Shown here: positions 1-10,883 of the stretch, piece by piece
Position numbering within the stretch: position 1 is the first letter of the stretch
Layout of the letters: each line of letters begins with the position of its first letter
Assembly (NCBI GenBank): GCA_030770535.1
Contig: JASVEC010000010.1
Location: 930,001 to 994,000, forward strand
DNA from: Batkoa obscura
Taxonomy: Eukaryota > Entomophthoromycota > Entomophthoromycetes > Entomophthorales > Batkoaceae
Length of the DNA stretch: 64,000 bases
Direction: 5' to 3'
Program-made: the position numbers and the translations under genes
The notes under the pieces: generated by a model
Seen by the model: the letters and a program-made list of their open reading frames with translations, nothing else
Told to the model about the DNA's origin: nothing
Databases searched by the model: none

Positions 1-285
1 GATACGCTTATCATGGCGAAATTTTTTCGAAGACATATCACCATGGTCTTTAATGATTTTTCTAACGTGCTCCGGTGGCATTTTTTGCTTTTCTTGTTCA
101 GCGAACCCGAATTTTCTTTTGTCGCCATAACGTTTTGAGTTCATTTGTTGCCATCTCTTAGCCTTCTCTTTGATTTTTTCGAGAAATCTAGCATTTTGAG
201 GATCTAAAAGGTTATCCTCAGAAGCAGAAACTTGATAAGGATAATAATTTGAATTATTAGGAGCAGAATCTCCCTGTTCAGTCAT
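1..285 (-). CDS. PRP8: Pre-mRNA-splicing factor Prp8, N-terminal fragment
   Basis: The first 95 codons of Prp8, the large U5 snRNP protein that scaffolds the spliceosome active site. The ATG is at 285 and the frame stays open to the window edge, so the gene continues to the left. After a short variable N-terminus (about 30 residues) comes the highly conserved PRO8NT start: [20 protein letters not shown], then [16 protein letters not shown] and KFRHDKR, which match the equivalent human segment almost residue for residue. Vertebrate Prp8 also starts only a few tens of residues before this block, which supports the chosen start. No intron is seen in the visible part. Confidence 0.95.
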   Translation of the reverse strand, partial: MTEQGDSAPNNSNYYPYQVSASEDNLLDPQNARFLEKIKEKAKRWQQMNSKRYGDKRKFGFAEQEKQKMPPEHVRKIIKDHGDMSSKKFRHDKRI

Positions 286-1297
286 CTTTAAATTGAACAA
301 ATCGGAGATTGATAAAAAAGTGAGTTAAATTTCTTAGATTATTTAAAATATAACTTTTAAATAAAAAAGTTAGTTCAATTCAATCCAAGTTGAAGTTGGT
401 TTAAACATCCACGAAATCTGAGATACTTATGAGACAAATCCTAGCTTCCAGTTATTTGATTGGATGCTAATTGCGCATTCCAATCCAAAAAGAACAAAAT
501 CCTACTATATAGACAAAAAGTTTAGAGTAACAGATGCTCTCTACATTTTGCTCAAAACTGCGAAATGTGCATTTGCATTTGACTAACTAACTTCTATTTT
601 GCAATTAGTTTTAGGACCAAACATTCTTTCAAAAGTAGCAATTCGAGCTGTGAGCGTTGTTTTTGGTTGAAATAATGAAACTATTAAATTAGAACTTAAT
701 AACGATACATGTTATATTACTTTCTTAATAAATTAGAGAATAATCATTATTTTAAAGTTATAATCCTTGATTTAATCCTTGATTGTCTTTTTATATAATA
801 TTCAATAGGTTATTTTTTTATATTATAATATGTTATTAGATAAACCAAATTGAGCTATTATTTTTAGGACTAACACAACTAATTGATCAATCACAATATT
901 AAGAAATTTTGAACACAAACTTAGTTTATTTAATAAGCTTAAAAATTACTGATCTAGTTACAATCTAAAAATAAATAATCCCCAAGACATTATCTACAAT
1001 AACGCTCTCTTCATCTTGATGCTACAACCATATCTGATTGATAGTAAATAACGATATTAATTTTGTTCTTTAGCAACTTAAAAACTTTCAATTCAAACAA
1101 GTAATTTTTATATTAAAATTTTTATTAGAGAAGGAAACAAAATTGAAAACTTGGGCAGGTCAATTGAATTCTAAATTCAATTTCAATAACATAATAATAC
1201 TTTAAACTTCATAAGAAAGCTAAGAGTAATGAGCTGTTCATCATAAAATTATTGCATGGTCAATAACCTTTGTACCAATAGCTTAATAATTCTTACT
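286..1297. other. Intergenic AT-rich stretch, PRP8 upstream / HSF gene downstream
   Basis: About 1 kb between two minus-strand genes. It must hold the PRP8 promoter (right of 285) and the 3' region of the HSF gene. No open frame, repeat or RNA gene was recognised. Confidence 0.6.
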
Positions 1298-2482
1298 TTA
1301 TGGGTTACGTAAATAGCTATGGTGTTCATGTTGAGATCCATAAACGACAGAATCATGTTTAGGATAAGTTAAATAATCGTTAATAGGGGGAAGATAATGT
1401 TTCGAACTTCCATTCTGCATACTACTGCTTACCATCAGTGGTGGTGTTTTTGGGTCTTTGGATCCAACAGCCTGTCTTGAGGTTCCACAACAATTACTCA
1501 GATGAACTGTTGGTGCATGACAGCTCGTATTTTCTGGTGACTGAGTGGAAGTTAAAAATGATTTTGAGCTATCAAATGAGTGGGAGTTACTAGTATATTT
1601 TCCATGATAGTCACGCTTAGTACCGTAGTAAGGAAGTCCTTGATCGATTGGCTGTGTGCTATTTAAGTTGATCAGCTCAGGTCTTAAAGATGGAGCAGAA
1701 TAAGAGTTCTCTCTACTTCTAGTGGCCCCATGCCTTATCCTATACTCTGGTGGGTTTCTGGAATGACTATAAATAGGCTCGAAGGATGCAGTGTTATTTA
1801 TAAGGTCTTGAGTGTCATATAGAAGTTCATTAGCTAATTTTCTTCTACGACTTGCTCTGTCATCATAGTCATTTAAAGTATCTTGCAACATGTATTGAAA
1901 AGAAGATATCAGTTTCATTGCATTTTTTTGAAACTTTATATTTTGTTCAAATTGTTGTTGCAATTTAATAATAGTTTCATTCTGGGAAAATACTATTCTT
2001 TCCAAATCTTCTATTTTACGGGTTAACTGTTCGGAGGTTCCAATTGAAGGTCTAGTTTCGGGCATATAACTTTGAGATAGATCTTCACCGATTGGAGTAC
2101 TGTCCTTGTTTTTTTCTTCTTTGGATGGCGGGCGGTAAGCCTTTCTTCTTATTTTAACAAAGAGTTCAGGGGTATCACGTTGAAAATCTGGATGCTTAAA
2201 ATCCCATGAACAGGTAGTAGATGACAAATGGAAAGCGTCAGAAAGTTTAGTAAAGCCATACATATTAAGCTGACGAACGAAACTTTGCCAGTTCCCATGC
2301 TTAAAGTAGTTGGGTAACACCTTACTGCAAAATTGACTCAAATCTTTAACACCAAATGACTTGCCATCATCGCTCCAGCATATTAAATTATGATTGCTAC
2401 TGTTTTGTAAGATGGTGTATAGTTTTTCAACAAAGGTAGGGACAGTATAATTGTCTTGGGAATTGGATTGCTTTTCTTTCAT
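1298..2482 (-). CDS. HSF-type DNA-binding transcription factor
   Basis: A 394-residue intronless protein with an HSF DNA-binding domain at about residues 13-115. Recognition landmarks are VPTFVEKLY at its start, the recognition-helix block NWQSFVRQLNMYGFTKL, and the closing FKHPDFQRDTPELFVKIRRK. Residues about 150-205 form a probable coiled coil (LERIVFSQNETIIKLQQQF...), the position of the HR-A/B oligomerisation repeats in the family. The rest is Ser/Asn/Pro-rich and probably disordered. No receiver domain is present, so it is not Skn7; Hsf1-, Sfl1- or Mga1-type cannot be separated by eye. It should be nuclear and bind GAA-type elements. The ATG at 2482 sits 12 residues before the domain, and an AT-rich leader follows upstream. 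Confidence 0.9.
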   Translation of the reverse strand: MKEKQSNSQDNYTVPTFVEKLYTILQNSSNHNLICWSDDGKSFGVKDLSQFCSKVLPNYFKHGNWQSFVRQLNMYGFTKLSDAFHLSSTTCSWDFKHPDFQRDTPELFVKIRRKAYRPPSKEEKNKDSTPIGEDLSQSYMPETRPSIGTSEQLTRKIEDLERIVFSQNETIIKLQQQFEQNIKFQKNAMKLISSFQYMLQDTLNDYDDRASRRRKLANELLYDTQDLINNTASFEPIYSHSRNPPEYRIRHGATRSRENSYSAPSLRPELINLNSTQPIDQGLPYYGTKRDYHGKYTSNSHSFDSSKSFLTSTQSPENTSCHAPTVHLSNCCGTSRQAVGSKDPKTPPLMVSSSMQNGSSKHYLPPINDYLTYPKHDSVVYGSQHEHHSYLRNP

Positions 2483-3814
2483 TTTAAAATTTAAAAAATA
2501 ACTAAAAACTTAAGAAGCTTCAATATAAAAATGAGTTATTTTTTAAGTTTCTAGAAGAGTCAATCATTCTGAACCAATGTTTAGCTAATTGGTTGACACG
2601 GAACCTTCCCTCCTTTATTAGTAATCTTCGTTTCTAATTTGCTCAATTTTTTCTAACAACATGCAATAGCAATATTCCCTCAATTATAGAATAACAATGA
2701 TTTTCTAGAAGGAATCATTTAAGGAATCATGATTTAATAGCCTTATTTCTCTAACTTATTCTTTTGATATTTCCTCAGAATAGAATTATTTGATCCAATT
2801 AGATATGGTATAACCACCTTTGTATTTTTTAATTGGCAGTTTAATAATGATTTTAACTTTTAATTAATAACTGTGGTTATTAATTTATATAAATATTAAG
2901 AAAAGAATAAATCAAATGGAAGTAATGGTCGAAGGCATTATCCATTTTTAAGTTCTTTATTTTTAAATAAAACATAATATATAAGCCAACAAAGGAGCCA
3001 TTTATTCAAATAAAAGTAAGCAAAGGAGATGTAACAACAAAAAGATTCGAAAATGAGATGATAATGCTATTGGATGGAATGATATTGAAGATCAACTGGT
3101 GACTTGACAACAGAACATTTTATGTTATTTATTCTATTTTTAGATTGTCTGAGTAGAAAGAATCAACCATTTAATAAAAATTTTAAAATCAATAAACAAT
3201 AAAAAATGATGCTTAAGATTATTACAAGATTCAATACATCAAAATGATTTAAATGATATTTTTGGAATAAAGTTTTAGTAAACCTGTTTGTTTAATTTGT
3301 CTATTAGATTTAAATTAAAGATTGTTATATAATTTTAGATGAAAATATTATTTGTGAGACACTGTTTTAATCAAAACTTTTGTCTGCTTTTTAACCTTGG
3401 CAGGTTTGGGATCTTAATTAGATAATAGTGATTTTACAAGCTTTAAATTTGAGGAAAATAAAACATCTTTGGAATAAGTTTATCTAACTGGAGTGTCTAG
3501 TCATGCAGGTAAGTTATACAATTTAAGAAATTGACTGTTTTTAATATTATTAGTTTTATTCTACGAATAAATCGAATTTCACCCAATTTTCAGTATAAAA
3601 TATTGTGCAATGATAAATTCTCTATTTGATAAATTAATTATTTTTATAATATAAATATTATTATGTCAATATGAGAAAATATTAAAATATAACTTTTGAA
3701 TTCCTTATTTGGACTTATATCAATAAAATAGCTTTTCAATATTATTTTTTCACTTGTTCAAGTTTATGCTAATTTACTATATTAAATTATATTGTAAAAC
3801 GTCCAAAAACGATA
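2483..3814. other. Intergenic region upstream of the HSF gene
   Basis: About 1.3 kb of AT-rich DNA. It holds the HSF promoter near 2500-2700. No gene, long repeat or RNA gene was recognised. Confidence 0.55.
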
Positions 3815-3910
3815 TTGGGGTGTTTTTTATTTCATCACTTTTTCCATTTTTTAAGTACTATTTGAGCAGAAAATTTGTTGGTAAAATTCTTAAATACAAA
3901 TACGTCCCCA
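3815..3910 (+). mobile_element. Foldback MITE, copy a
   Basis: About 96 bp flanked by TA on both sides (813-814 and 911-912 of this kilobase). The ends read TTGGGGTG and GTCCCCA. The internal TTTTTCCATTTTTTAAG...AAAATTTGTTGGTAAAATTC matches the other copies. The short open frame across it is incidental. Confidence 0.85.
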
Positions 3911-4629
3911 TATCTTATTTTATTTTAAATATTGGCTATGATATTATTAAGTATAAAAATTGTCTTCTAAACTACTTTAACTAGGAGTATTTGGATATCA
4001 TTAAATATTAAATGAAAGGAATTTTATTATCAACTTTATTATAAAAACTATAAAAAGTATTACTCGTACTTAATTCCCCTGCTAGTAGCCAATCAATGTA
4101 AAATACTCAGTTTAAAAACCAAAGCTTCTAGTATTTGTTACGAAAAGTGATGGTGCCAGTCTGCCAAACAGCTCCACTTTCAACCTGCCTCTAATTAGTT
4201 GAATGCTTGTGAAGGACTCACTTTAATGTCAAAGGCCTCTACCGAGTTATGTTTAATTATTTTTAACTTTAACTTTCATTATGAGTTTACTTTTGACTAA
4301 TATGAAGTATATTGACATTTTAATATAAACAGTAAAAGACTAATTTTTTCTTGTGAGAGTTTAATAGTACAAATGAGAGTAGTAATCAATTTGGTTGATA
4401 AGTATAAGCCTCTAAATTACATATGTAAGGACATTATTATAAAATGGTTGAATGTTACCAATCGATTAACAAAGAATATAGCGTTTTCCTAATTTACTAC
4501 CTACGTTGTTTTTTTCATGATGATATTATCTTGGTATCAGCTATAGTGTACTTATAAAGAAATATCCGAATTTTAAGCTTAAAAAAGTCATTTTATCCAA
4601 AATGGAATAAATACGATTACATTATGATA

Positions 4630-4691
4630 TTGGGATGTATTTCTTTGTTTAAAAATTTTACTAACAATCTTTCCACTCAAATACATCCTCA
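4630..4691 (-). mobile_element. Foldback MITE, copy b (internally deleted)
   Basis: A 62-bp copy in reverse orientation between TA dinucleotides. It keeps both ends (TTGGGATGTAT and ACATCCTCA) and the GTTTAAAAATTTTACTAACA arm, but lacks the inner GCGCT/GGAAAAAG half. Confidence 0.75.
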
Positions 4692-4968
4692 TATATTAAG
4701 TGGAAATAGTAAATATAAGTATTATAAAAATCTTTTTTCTTTTTTGAAATAGTTAGAATAATTAAATCATTTTAATCGTTTAATTAATTTGTATTAATAG
4801 CATTAAATTGAATTGACTAAACTTGAATGACTATAAAATAAAAAATAAAAATAAAAATAAAAAATAAAATAAAAATAAAAAATAAAATAAAAATAAAATA
4901 AAAACAAATAATATATTGTATAACCAAAAATTAAATAAATAATTTATTTTTTTATTGCATCAAATTAA
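4692..4968. repeat. AT-rich tract with (AAAAT)n microsatellite
   Basis: Positions 4833-4908 are an imperfect AAAAT/AAAAAT tandem array lying just downstream of the 3' end of the receptor gene. Nothing else was recognised here. A similar AAAAAT array (10411-10453) lies just upstream of the second receptor gene. Confidence 0.7.
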
Positions 4969-5883
4969 TTAAAACGGAAGTCTATGTCTAATTTTGCGGA
5001 ACAATAATCTTAATTCCTTATTAATAGCAGTATGCATCGTTAATACTAATAATGAATTAAGTAAGATACCTGTAGTGGCTAATAAAGTAGCAGCTGAACT
5101 AACACCAATGATAGTCGAATCATTAAATGGAGTAAATAAACTTAAGCTACTTTCAGTCAAATAAAAGACCATAGCACTAAACATACACATAGCGTACAAT
5201 AGAATTAATAATATAATTCTATAAAATGCTAACTTTAAATTTAGTCTTTTTTTATTAGAATTATTGGTATCTGATTGAGTTGTATTACCTCCAATCGGTA
5301 TAAATTTATCTAACTTATAAGTATAGATCGCTAGCTTCGAATAACAATAAATGATAGTTATAGCACTTATTAAAGTGATGGTCATAAAATAATAAAAAGT
5401 GATTGTTGAAACGGTAGACTTAAATGGAAATATAAAGCATATAATACCACTTGCATTGGGTATAAATTCCATTGAGAATGCTAAATAGCTTGATAATCCA
5501 ATATAAAGTAAAGACAACATAATTACAATAAGGATCAAATAATTATTATAATGAAATTTCATGATATTAGAGTAACGTTCAATAGCCAATAAAGCATTAA
5601 AAATAATTTGTAGAAATAAAACAAGTACTGAAAAGAAGCCTAAATATTGACATAAATTGGGAGTTAAAATAGCATCATTATCATGCATCGTTGTTATAAT
5701 AACATCTGTGACCCCAACAAATGGAGCTATTAACTCAATGATTGCTATTACTTGAATATACTTAATATCTCGCGTTATTGGTCGTACTTTGACTGATAGG
5801 TGTAATAATAAGATATCTAAAATTGCCGACATTACAGTTATACCTACAGCTACAAATCCAGCTGGGTTTAAGTTCGGCATCAT
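4969..5883 (-). CDS. Class A-like seven-helix receptor (copy G1, intact)
   Basis: A 304-residue intronless membrane protein with seven hydrophobic segments (about residues 10-32, 42-64, 78-102, 115-138, 155-180, 215-240, 255-280) and a basic C-terminus. GPCR-like marks: a Cys at the start of helix 3 (LCQYLGFF) and another before helix 5 (GIICFIFPF), placed for the usual disulfide; AIERYS at the end of helix 3 in the E/DRY position; and LLNSLLVL in helix 7 in the NPxxY region. It is expected in the plasma membrane and to couple to a G protein. The ligand is unknown. Five more family members, four of them broken, lie in this window. Start: the ATG at 5883 gives the MMPNLNPAGFVA start, matching MINENPFGYVA of the paralogue. 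Confidence 0.75.
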   Translation of the reverse strand: MMPNLNPAGFVAVGITVMSAILDILLLHLSVKVRPITRDIKYIQVIAIIELIAPFVGVTDVIITTMHDNDAILTPNLCQYLGFFSVLVLFLQIIFNALLAIERYSNIMKFHYNNYLILIVIMLSLLYIGLSSYLAFSMEFIPNASGIICFIFPFKSTVSTITFYYFMTITLISAITIIYCYSKLAIYTYKLDKFIPIGGNTTQSDTNNSNKKRLNLKLAFYRIILLILLYAMCMFSAMVFYLTESSLSLFTPFNDSTIIGVSSAATLLATTGILLNSLLVLTMHTAINKELRLLFRKIRHRLPF

Positions 5884-6539
5884 ACTCTTTTATTGTTAGT
5901 ATATTATTATTGAATAAAATAAAATCAATTTTAAATCGATAAAGAAAAATCATTCTTTTTATTATTGAGTTTACTTAGCTACCATTAAATTTATCTATGC
6001 CACCTTGCTTTGTTTTAAACTATTCTTTATTTATTTATGGTAATTATATAATTTTCATTTTGTTTATATGGATTATCGTAACTATTATATATTTTTAAGT
6101 GGCTGAGGTTTTGAGAATAATAAATATTGGAAACAAATAGTATTAAAAGCCTAACTTTTGCTTTTTTGTATATCCACTTGTTTTTTTATTGGGTTTTTTT
6201 TATGCCTAAGACCAAACATATTATACTATTTATTGAATTTAGACTAAATGTATTATTTTAATAAATTAATAATAAATAATATATTGACTATAACCAAGTT
6301 TAAACCTTATTTATTTATTTGTATATATTATAAATGTTTCAAAGCATTCAAAATAAATATCAGCTTCAATAAATACTACATATCTATCCTTTATAGTAAT
6401 TTGCTAGTTATTTTAAAATATAGAAAATTATTATTCTCAAAATAAATACACCATATTTTGGTGTGCTCTTATAAAAAAAACGGCTTTTATTAAGTTGGTT
6501 TTTATATGCTAGCGCTTTTCCATACATATATTAAATAAG
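5884..6539. other. Intergenic upstream of receptor G1
   Basis: AT-rich; carries the G1 promoter. The 65-codon open frame near 6248 has no domain character and was not accepted. Confidence 0.5.
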
Positions 6540-6790
6540 TGTTACTGGTTCCAGTAGTATATGTCTTTGACGTCTAGGAACAGTATTGATTTTAGTGTCA
6601 ATTTCTTCAACTGTTTTAATAGCTATTTGATTCTTTTTGATCACCTTTTTACTTGCATGAAGATTCCTAAAACATGAAAATCAAGCCAATATTAAAAAAC
6701 ATGAAATCATATCCAATCAAAAGATTCCAACTATTGAGCTACTTATAACCCAAATGAAGAAAACAGTGAATGTCTCATAAAACCTTGTCA
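6540..6790 (-). pseudogene. Tail of a decayed membrane-protein gene
   Basis: Read on the minus strand in one frame, this gives two hydrophobic stretches (FTVFFIWVISSSIVGIF and LDMISCFLILA), then a basic soluble tail with NLHASKKVIKKNQIAIKTV and RRQRHILLEPVTLI before a stop. Two in-frame TGA codons fall where Trp (TGG) would suit a membrane helix, which fits G-to-A decay. No upstream exons were recognised. The family is unknown; it could be another receptor relic. Alternatively the tail is a terminal exon of something unrecognised, since ATGTTTTAG just before it looks like a splice acceptor. Confidence 0.35.
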
Positions 6791-7529
6791 GTTTTATTTT
6801 CGACAATAACATTTTTATCTTAATATAAGCATATTATCAAGGAATTTTTAAGTTAATGCTATAGCTAAAACAAGTTACAAATTGTAGAGTGTAATTAATT
6901 ATGTTGGATGACAAGCCTTTTTTAAGTTTCTCTAGCTCTTAAGATTTACTAAAATTTAAAATAATGCAGTTTTAAATTCATTTGTTAAAACTTTCAATCT
7001 TAAATTCAAGGTATAGAGTATATCTCACTCATTTTAAATTATTTAAAAGAAAATTAAGCATAAATACTACAAAAATAAGAGTGTCTATTCTTCTGCTAAA
7101 AATATTAAATAATTTGAAACCAGATAGAAAATGAAGTAATGAAATAATAACAAAGCCTCTTCCTTAATTTTCTCAATTTTTCACTATTTTATATATATTC
7201 ATAGAAGAATTGAATTTTAGGCTAAAATTATCTGAAAGTCATTGATTGCAATATTAAACATTTTTTATACCTGAAAGTGAGAGAATTTTTCGATAAAAAA
7301 GAAAACTATAGAAGTTCCCATACCCTTGTGCAAACGGATTTGCCCAAAAAGCTAGTTTACTTTATAAATTACCTTACAAACCTTGAAAAATTAAACCTAA
7401 GAAAGTGGGAAGTAATCTTTTTGAATTTTAAATATGGTTAAGTTCAAAAACCAAGTTAAGTAACTGACCTTATAGATAAAATGTTATGGATTTGTAATAA
7501 TCTACTATTTCTATTTATATCAAATAATA

Positions 7530-7631
7530 TTTGTGAGTGTTTTTTTTGACTTCATTGTTTTTTCCATTTTTAAGCGCTATTTAAACAGAAAAATTGTTAG
7601 TAAAATTCTTAAACACAAAAATACATCCTCA
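7530..7631 (+). mobile_element. Foldback MITE, copy c
   Basis: TA on the left at 7528-7529. The ends are TTTGTGAGTG and ACATCCTCA. The core includes AAGCGCTATTTAAAC and TTGTTAGTAAAATTC. Confidence 0.8.
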
Positions 7632-7767
7632 TTTATTTATATAATGTTTCAGATGATAATCATCTTGAATTACATACCTTTTGATAATTTATATTATAGA
7701 ACTTAAATTTAAATTGTTAGATTTGTCAGATTAATTTAATCAACTATACTACTAATATATATAAATA

Positions 7768-7865
7768 CATGGAGATATATCTTTGTTTAAGAATTTTACC
7801 AACTTTTCTACTCAAATAGCACTTATAAATAGAAAAAGTAATGAAGCCAAAAAAAACAGCTCCAC
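7768..7865 (-). mobile_element. Foldback MITE, copy d
   Basis: A reverse-orientation copy: TGGAGATATATCTTTG at the left and AAAAACAGCTCCA at the right, with AATAGCACTTATAAATAG in the middle. It lies head to head with copy c about 140 bp away. The short open frame starting inside it is not a gene. Confidence 0.75.
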
Positions 7866-8190
7866 TTATTAAATTTAGGGCTTATTATTATTGTTTCTAT
7901 CATAGAAATTGGTACATAAATAAAGAACGAGATCATGATATTATTATTAAAAGATTTAAACCTCAAGTTATAAATAATATACAGAGCTGTGAAATTTATT
8001 TACTTTATCGCCATTACTATTACTTCTGTTACCACTTGAGGTTATGGTTATCCTGAAAAATATAAATACATTGCTTCTCATGTAACTAGGACCATTATCA
8101 TTTACACTACGACTACTCTTCGTTTACTATGTCCTACTTCTCCACATTTTTAACTTGTCAAAGTACTAGAACAAAAACAAAGAATTCATA

Positions 8191-8291
8191 TGGAGGTGTT
8201 TTTTTTTGACTTTATCACTTTTTCCATTTTTAAGCACTATTTGAGTGGGAAAATTTGCTAGTGAAATCCTTAAACATAAAATACATCCCCA
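8191..8291 (+). mobile_element. Foldback MITE, copy e
   Basis: Flanked by TA on both sides. The ends are TGGAGGTGTTTTT and AAATACATCCCCA. The inner GCACTATTTGAGTGGGAAAA is the family core. Confidence 0.85.
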
Positions 8292-8477
8292 TATTTTAAA
8301 TATCAAAATTTTATCCCTTTGCATTATTAATTAAATACTTAATGATAATCAATCAAGTTTATATATGATATTGATTATAGATAGTGTTTTCTTTAAAAAT
8401 GAACAAAGAACTATTATAAATATCGGAAAATAATGGAATTTTTAGATCATCAAAAATAGTAATAATAAAATTCAATA

Positions 8478-8578
8478 TTGGGGATGTTTTTTTTGATTTC
8501 ATTATTTTTCCATTTTTTAAGCGCTATTTGAGTAGAAAGGTTGTTAGTAAAATTCTTAAACACAAAAAAACATCCCCA
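8478..8578 (+). mobile_element. Foldback MITE, copy f
   Basis: The best-preserved plus-orientation copy. The ends are TTGGGGATGTTTTTTTTG and AAAAAAACATCCCCA, with TA at 8476-8477. The right flank has drifted to TT. Confidence 0.85.
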
Positions 8579-9467
8579 TTGTAGTTAAGATAGTTTAAAA
8601 GATAATAGAATTTTAACGTACTTTATTTAACAATATTCCTTTTTAAAGTAATCGGGTTTTTTAACTGTTTTTGTTGAATAATAGTATTGGTTTTCATTAA
8701 AATAAAGGTAGTGTTGTTGAAGATAGATGTAGCATAGTGATTCCTATGCTACATCCTTCTGATTAAGGTATAAATGGGTTTTTTGTAATGCATGTGAGAG
8801 AACTATAGGTAATGTTATATCTTATTCTTAATTTAGATAAAAATCAGATGAATTGTCAAGTAATAGTTTTCATAACTTAAAATGACACAATCAATAAGAA
8901 CTACAGTCCCAGTCCTAGTTTAGGTAAAAGGTTCTATTGAAGTAGACACAATAGCTTTTTAGTATTCCAGGAAAAATAACTTGGAATCATTAGATTAAAC
9001 TAATTTAGTTATTTATTATGATTAATATGAAGACGATTATTTATATTTGACGACCTGATATATAATCAATAGAATCTTGTAAGTTTTCAAAATGTATAAC
9101 TAAAATAAATATGTATTTTTAATGAATTAAAAAAGATGAAAATTAGGCTGATATTATAAGGTATAAAATTAGACTGCATCTTATTTATATTAGATATTAG
9201 TAAATAACTATTTGTTAGAATAAAAATAGGCCTAATAATACAATAAATTATACATATAGTAGAACAATTTAGTCTAGAATTTGGTGAAATTTCAATCTAT
9301 AAATAAACAAAAAAACACCATTAACTTTTAGTAGCTCGAAAACGGGCATTTTGCTGTTATTTATTATTATTAGAATAAACATCAACTATACTATTGATCA
9401 TTCTTCTTAATCTATTCTTCAATCCAATAACTAATTATTAACTAGATTGAAATAAATGATATTATCA
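8579..9467. other. Intergenic, with one perfect 12-bp hairpin
   Basis: No gene was recognised. At 8726-8755 GATGTAGCATAG is followed, after a 6-base loop, by its exact reverse complement CTATGCTACATC. The rest is AT-rich and downstream of receptor G2. Confidence 0.5.
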
Positions 9468-10373
9468 TTATCTCCTCCTTCTAAATATTCTTTTAAACAA
9501 CTCTTTAAGTTGATTATTAATAATTGAATGCGTAGATATAACTAATAGTGAATTAAACAAAAACCCAAATGCAATAAAGATGACACCAGCAGTACCAAAG
9601 ATATAATTTAACTTTAAATCTTTTTTTTCATAAAAAAAACAAGCATCGAGTAATACAAAACAAGCCCCTAAAAATACTGAAATAGAATAAGAGATTAATA
9701 TACCATGAATTTTCAATTGAACTAGTTTTTGACTCCAAGGTCGTTGAATTTTATCTTTTGGTAAGCTAAAGTCTGAGCTGTTTTCCATCTCTATAAATTG
9801 AGTTAGTTGACTTGTATAAAGAGCTAATTTGATATAACAGGTAGTGATTATAATTAAGCTCACTAACGTTGAAATAATAAAATGATAAAAAGTAATTGCA
9901 GATAATATCGATTGATTAGGATAAATCATACAAATAACTTTTGCTGGTTGAATGATAAAATGATGTTGATAGGCCAATATTATAGTTAAAGTTAAGTGAA
10001 TTAATATTGATAGTATTCCAACTAGAAAATAATACTTTCGATAATCTAATTTACATACTTTAGCCAATCTTTCTAAAGCTAAAAAAGTGGATACAATCAG
10101 TTGAGATAAAGCTAATAACATAGTAAAAAACCCTAAATATTGGCAGATTGCTGGGTCATTGAAAGCATCATCATCTTTTATTATGCTTAAAATAGGATCA
10201 GAGATAGCCACTAAAGGTAACATCAGTTCTATACTTGCTATTGATAATATCAATTTTATATCAGTTGAGTAATTCTTGACTTTCACAGATAAGTAAATAA
10301 GTAATATGTTAACAATAGCTGAGATTAATCCAATAATATTGGCCACATAGCCAAATGGGTTTTCGTTGATCAT
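9468..10373 (-). CDS. Class A-like seven-helix receptor (copy G2, intact)
   Basis: A 301-residue intronless seven-helix protein, clearly homologous to G1. The conserved segments are MINENPFGYVA at the start, DLKLILSIASIELMLPLVA in helix 2, a DDAFNDPAICQYLGFF loop leading into helix 3, ALERL at the end of helix 3 (E/DRY region; the Tyr is Leu here), ICMIYPNQS before helix 5 with the second disulfide Cys, and FLFNSLLVISTHSIINNQL in helix 7. It ends with the basic tail RRIFRRRR. It is probably a plasma-membrane receptor of unknown ligand. The start is supported by the same MINENP start in copies G3 and G5. Confidence 0.75.
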   Translation of the reverse strand: MINENPFGYVANIIGLISAIVNILLIYLSVKVKNYSTDIKLILSIASIELMLPLVAISDPILSIIKDDDAFNDPAICQYLGFFTMLLALSQLIVSTFLALERLAKVCKLDYRKYYFLVGILSILIHLTLTIILAYQHHFIIQPAKVICMIYPNQSILSAITFYHFIISTLVSLIIITTCYIKLALYTSQLTQFIEMENSSDFSLPKDKIQRPWSQKLVQLKIHGILISYSISVFLGACFVLLDACFFYEKKDLKLNYIFGTAGVIFIAFGFLFNSLLVISTHSIINNQLKELFKRIFRRRR

Positions 10374-10883
10374 TAAGTAGTTAGGTTAAAAATGAAAATG
10401 CAAGTTGTAAGAAATAAAAAATAAAAAATAAAAAATAAAAAATAAAAAATAAAATAGTTTACTTTATATCATTAATAGTAACATTTACTAAATAACTTAA
10501 TTGAAATTCAATTAAATCTTTTCCATATTTAGTAAATACATTTTGATTTTATTTTTTGATTTTAGAAGCTTATTTATTAATTTATTTATTAGTTTACAAT
10601 TTAAATCTTGCATTTTTTTCTGAAATTATCTTACTGACTTAAGTGATATGAATATTAAATAATTTAATTAATTTATTAGTTAATTTGATTAGAAAATACT
10701 TTTCTTTCTAAAAGTAACATTTCGATTTGTAATTTGCCAGTTTGAAACTTAACACACATTTAATAAAATATCAATCATTAAACAAATTAATAGAAAATTC
10801 TATTAAAAAAAGTTAATTATAACTTAACATCGATAGTATTTTATTCTATAGATTATAAATAATTAGTCAAATTATGCATTGCT
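10374..10883. other. Intergenic with (AAAAAT)n array
   Basis: 10411-10453 is an AAAAAT tandem array immediately upstream of receptor G2. No gene was recognised in the rest. Confidence 0.6.

Noticed and set aside
3754-3984. 76-codon plus-strand open frame
   Set aside because: It runs through MITE copy a and is rich in Tyr/Ile/Lys from AT bias. No domain.
4130-4255. Locally GC-richer segment that might be an RNA gene
   Set aside because: No cloverleaf, snoRNA boxes or stable stem could be made out by eye.
7841-8056. 71-codon plus-strand open frame
   Set aside because: It starts inside MITE copy d and has no protein character beyond it.
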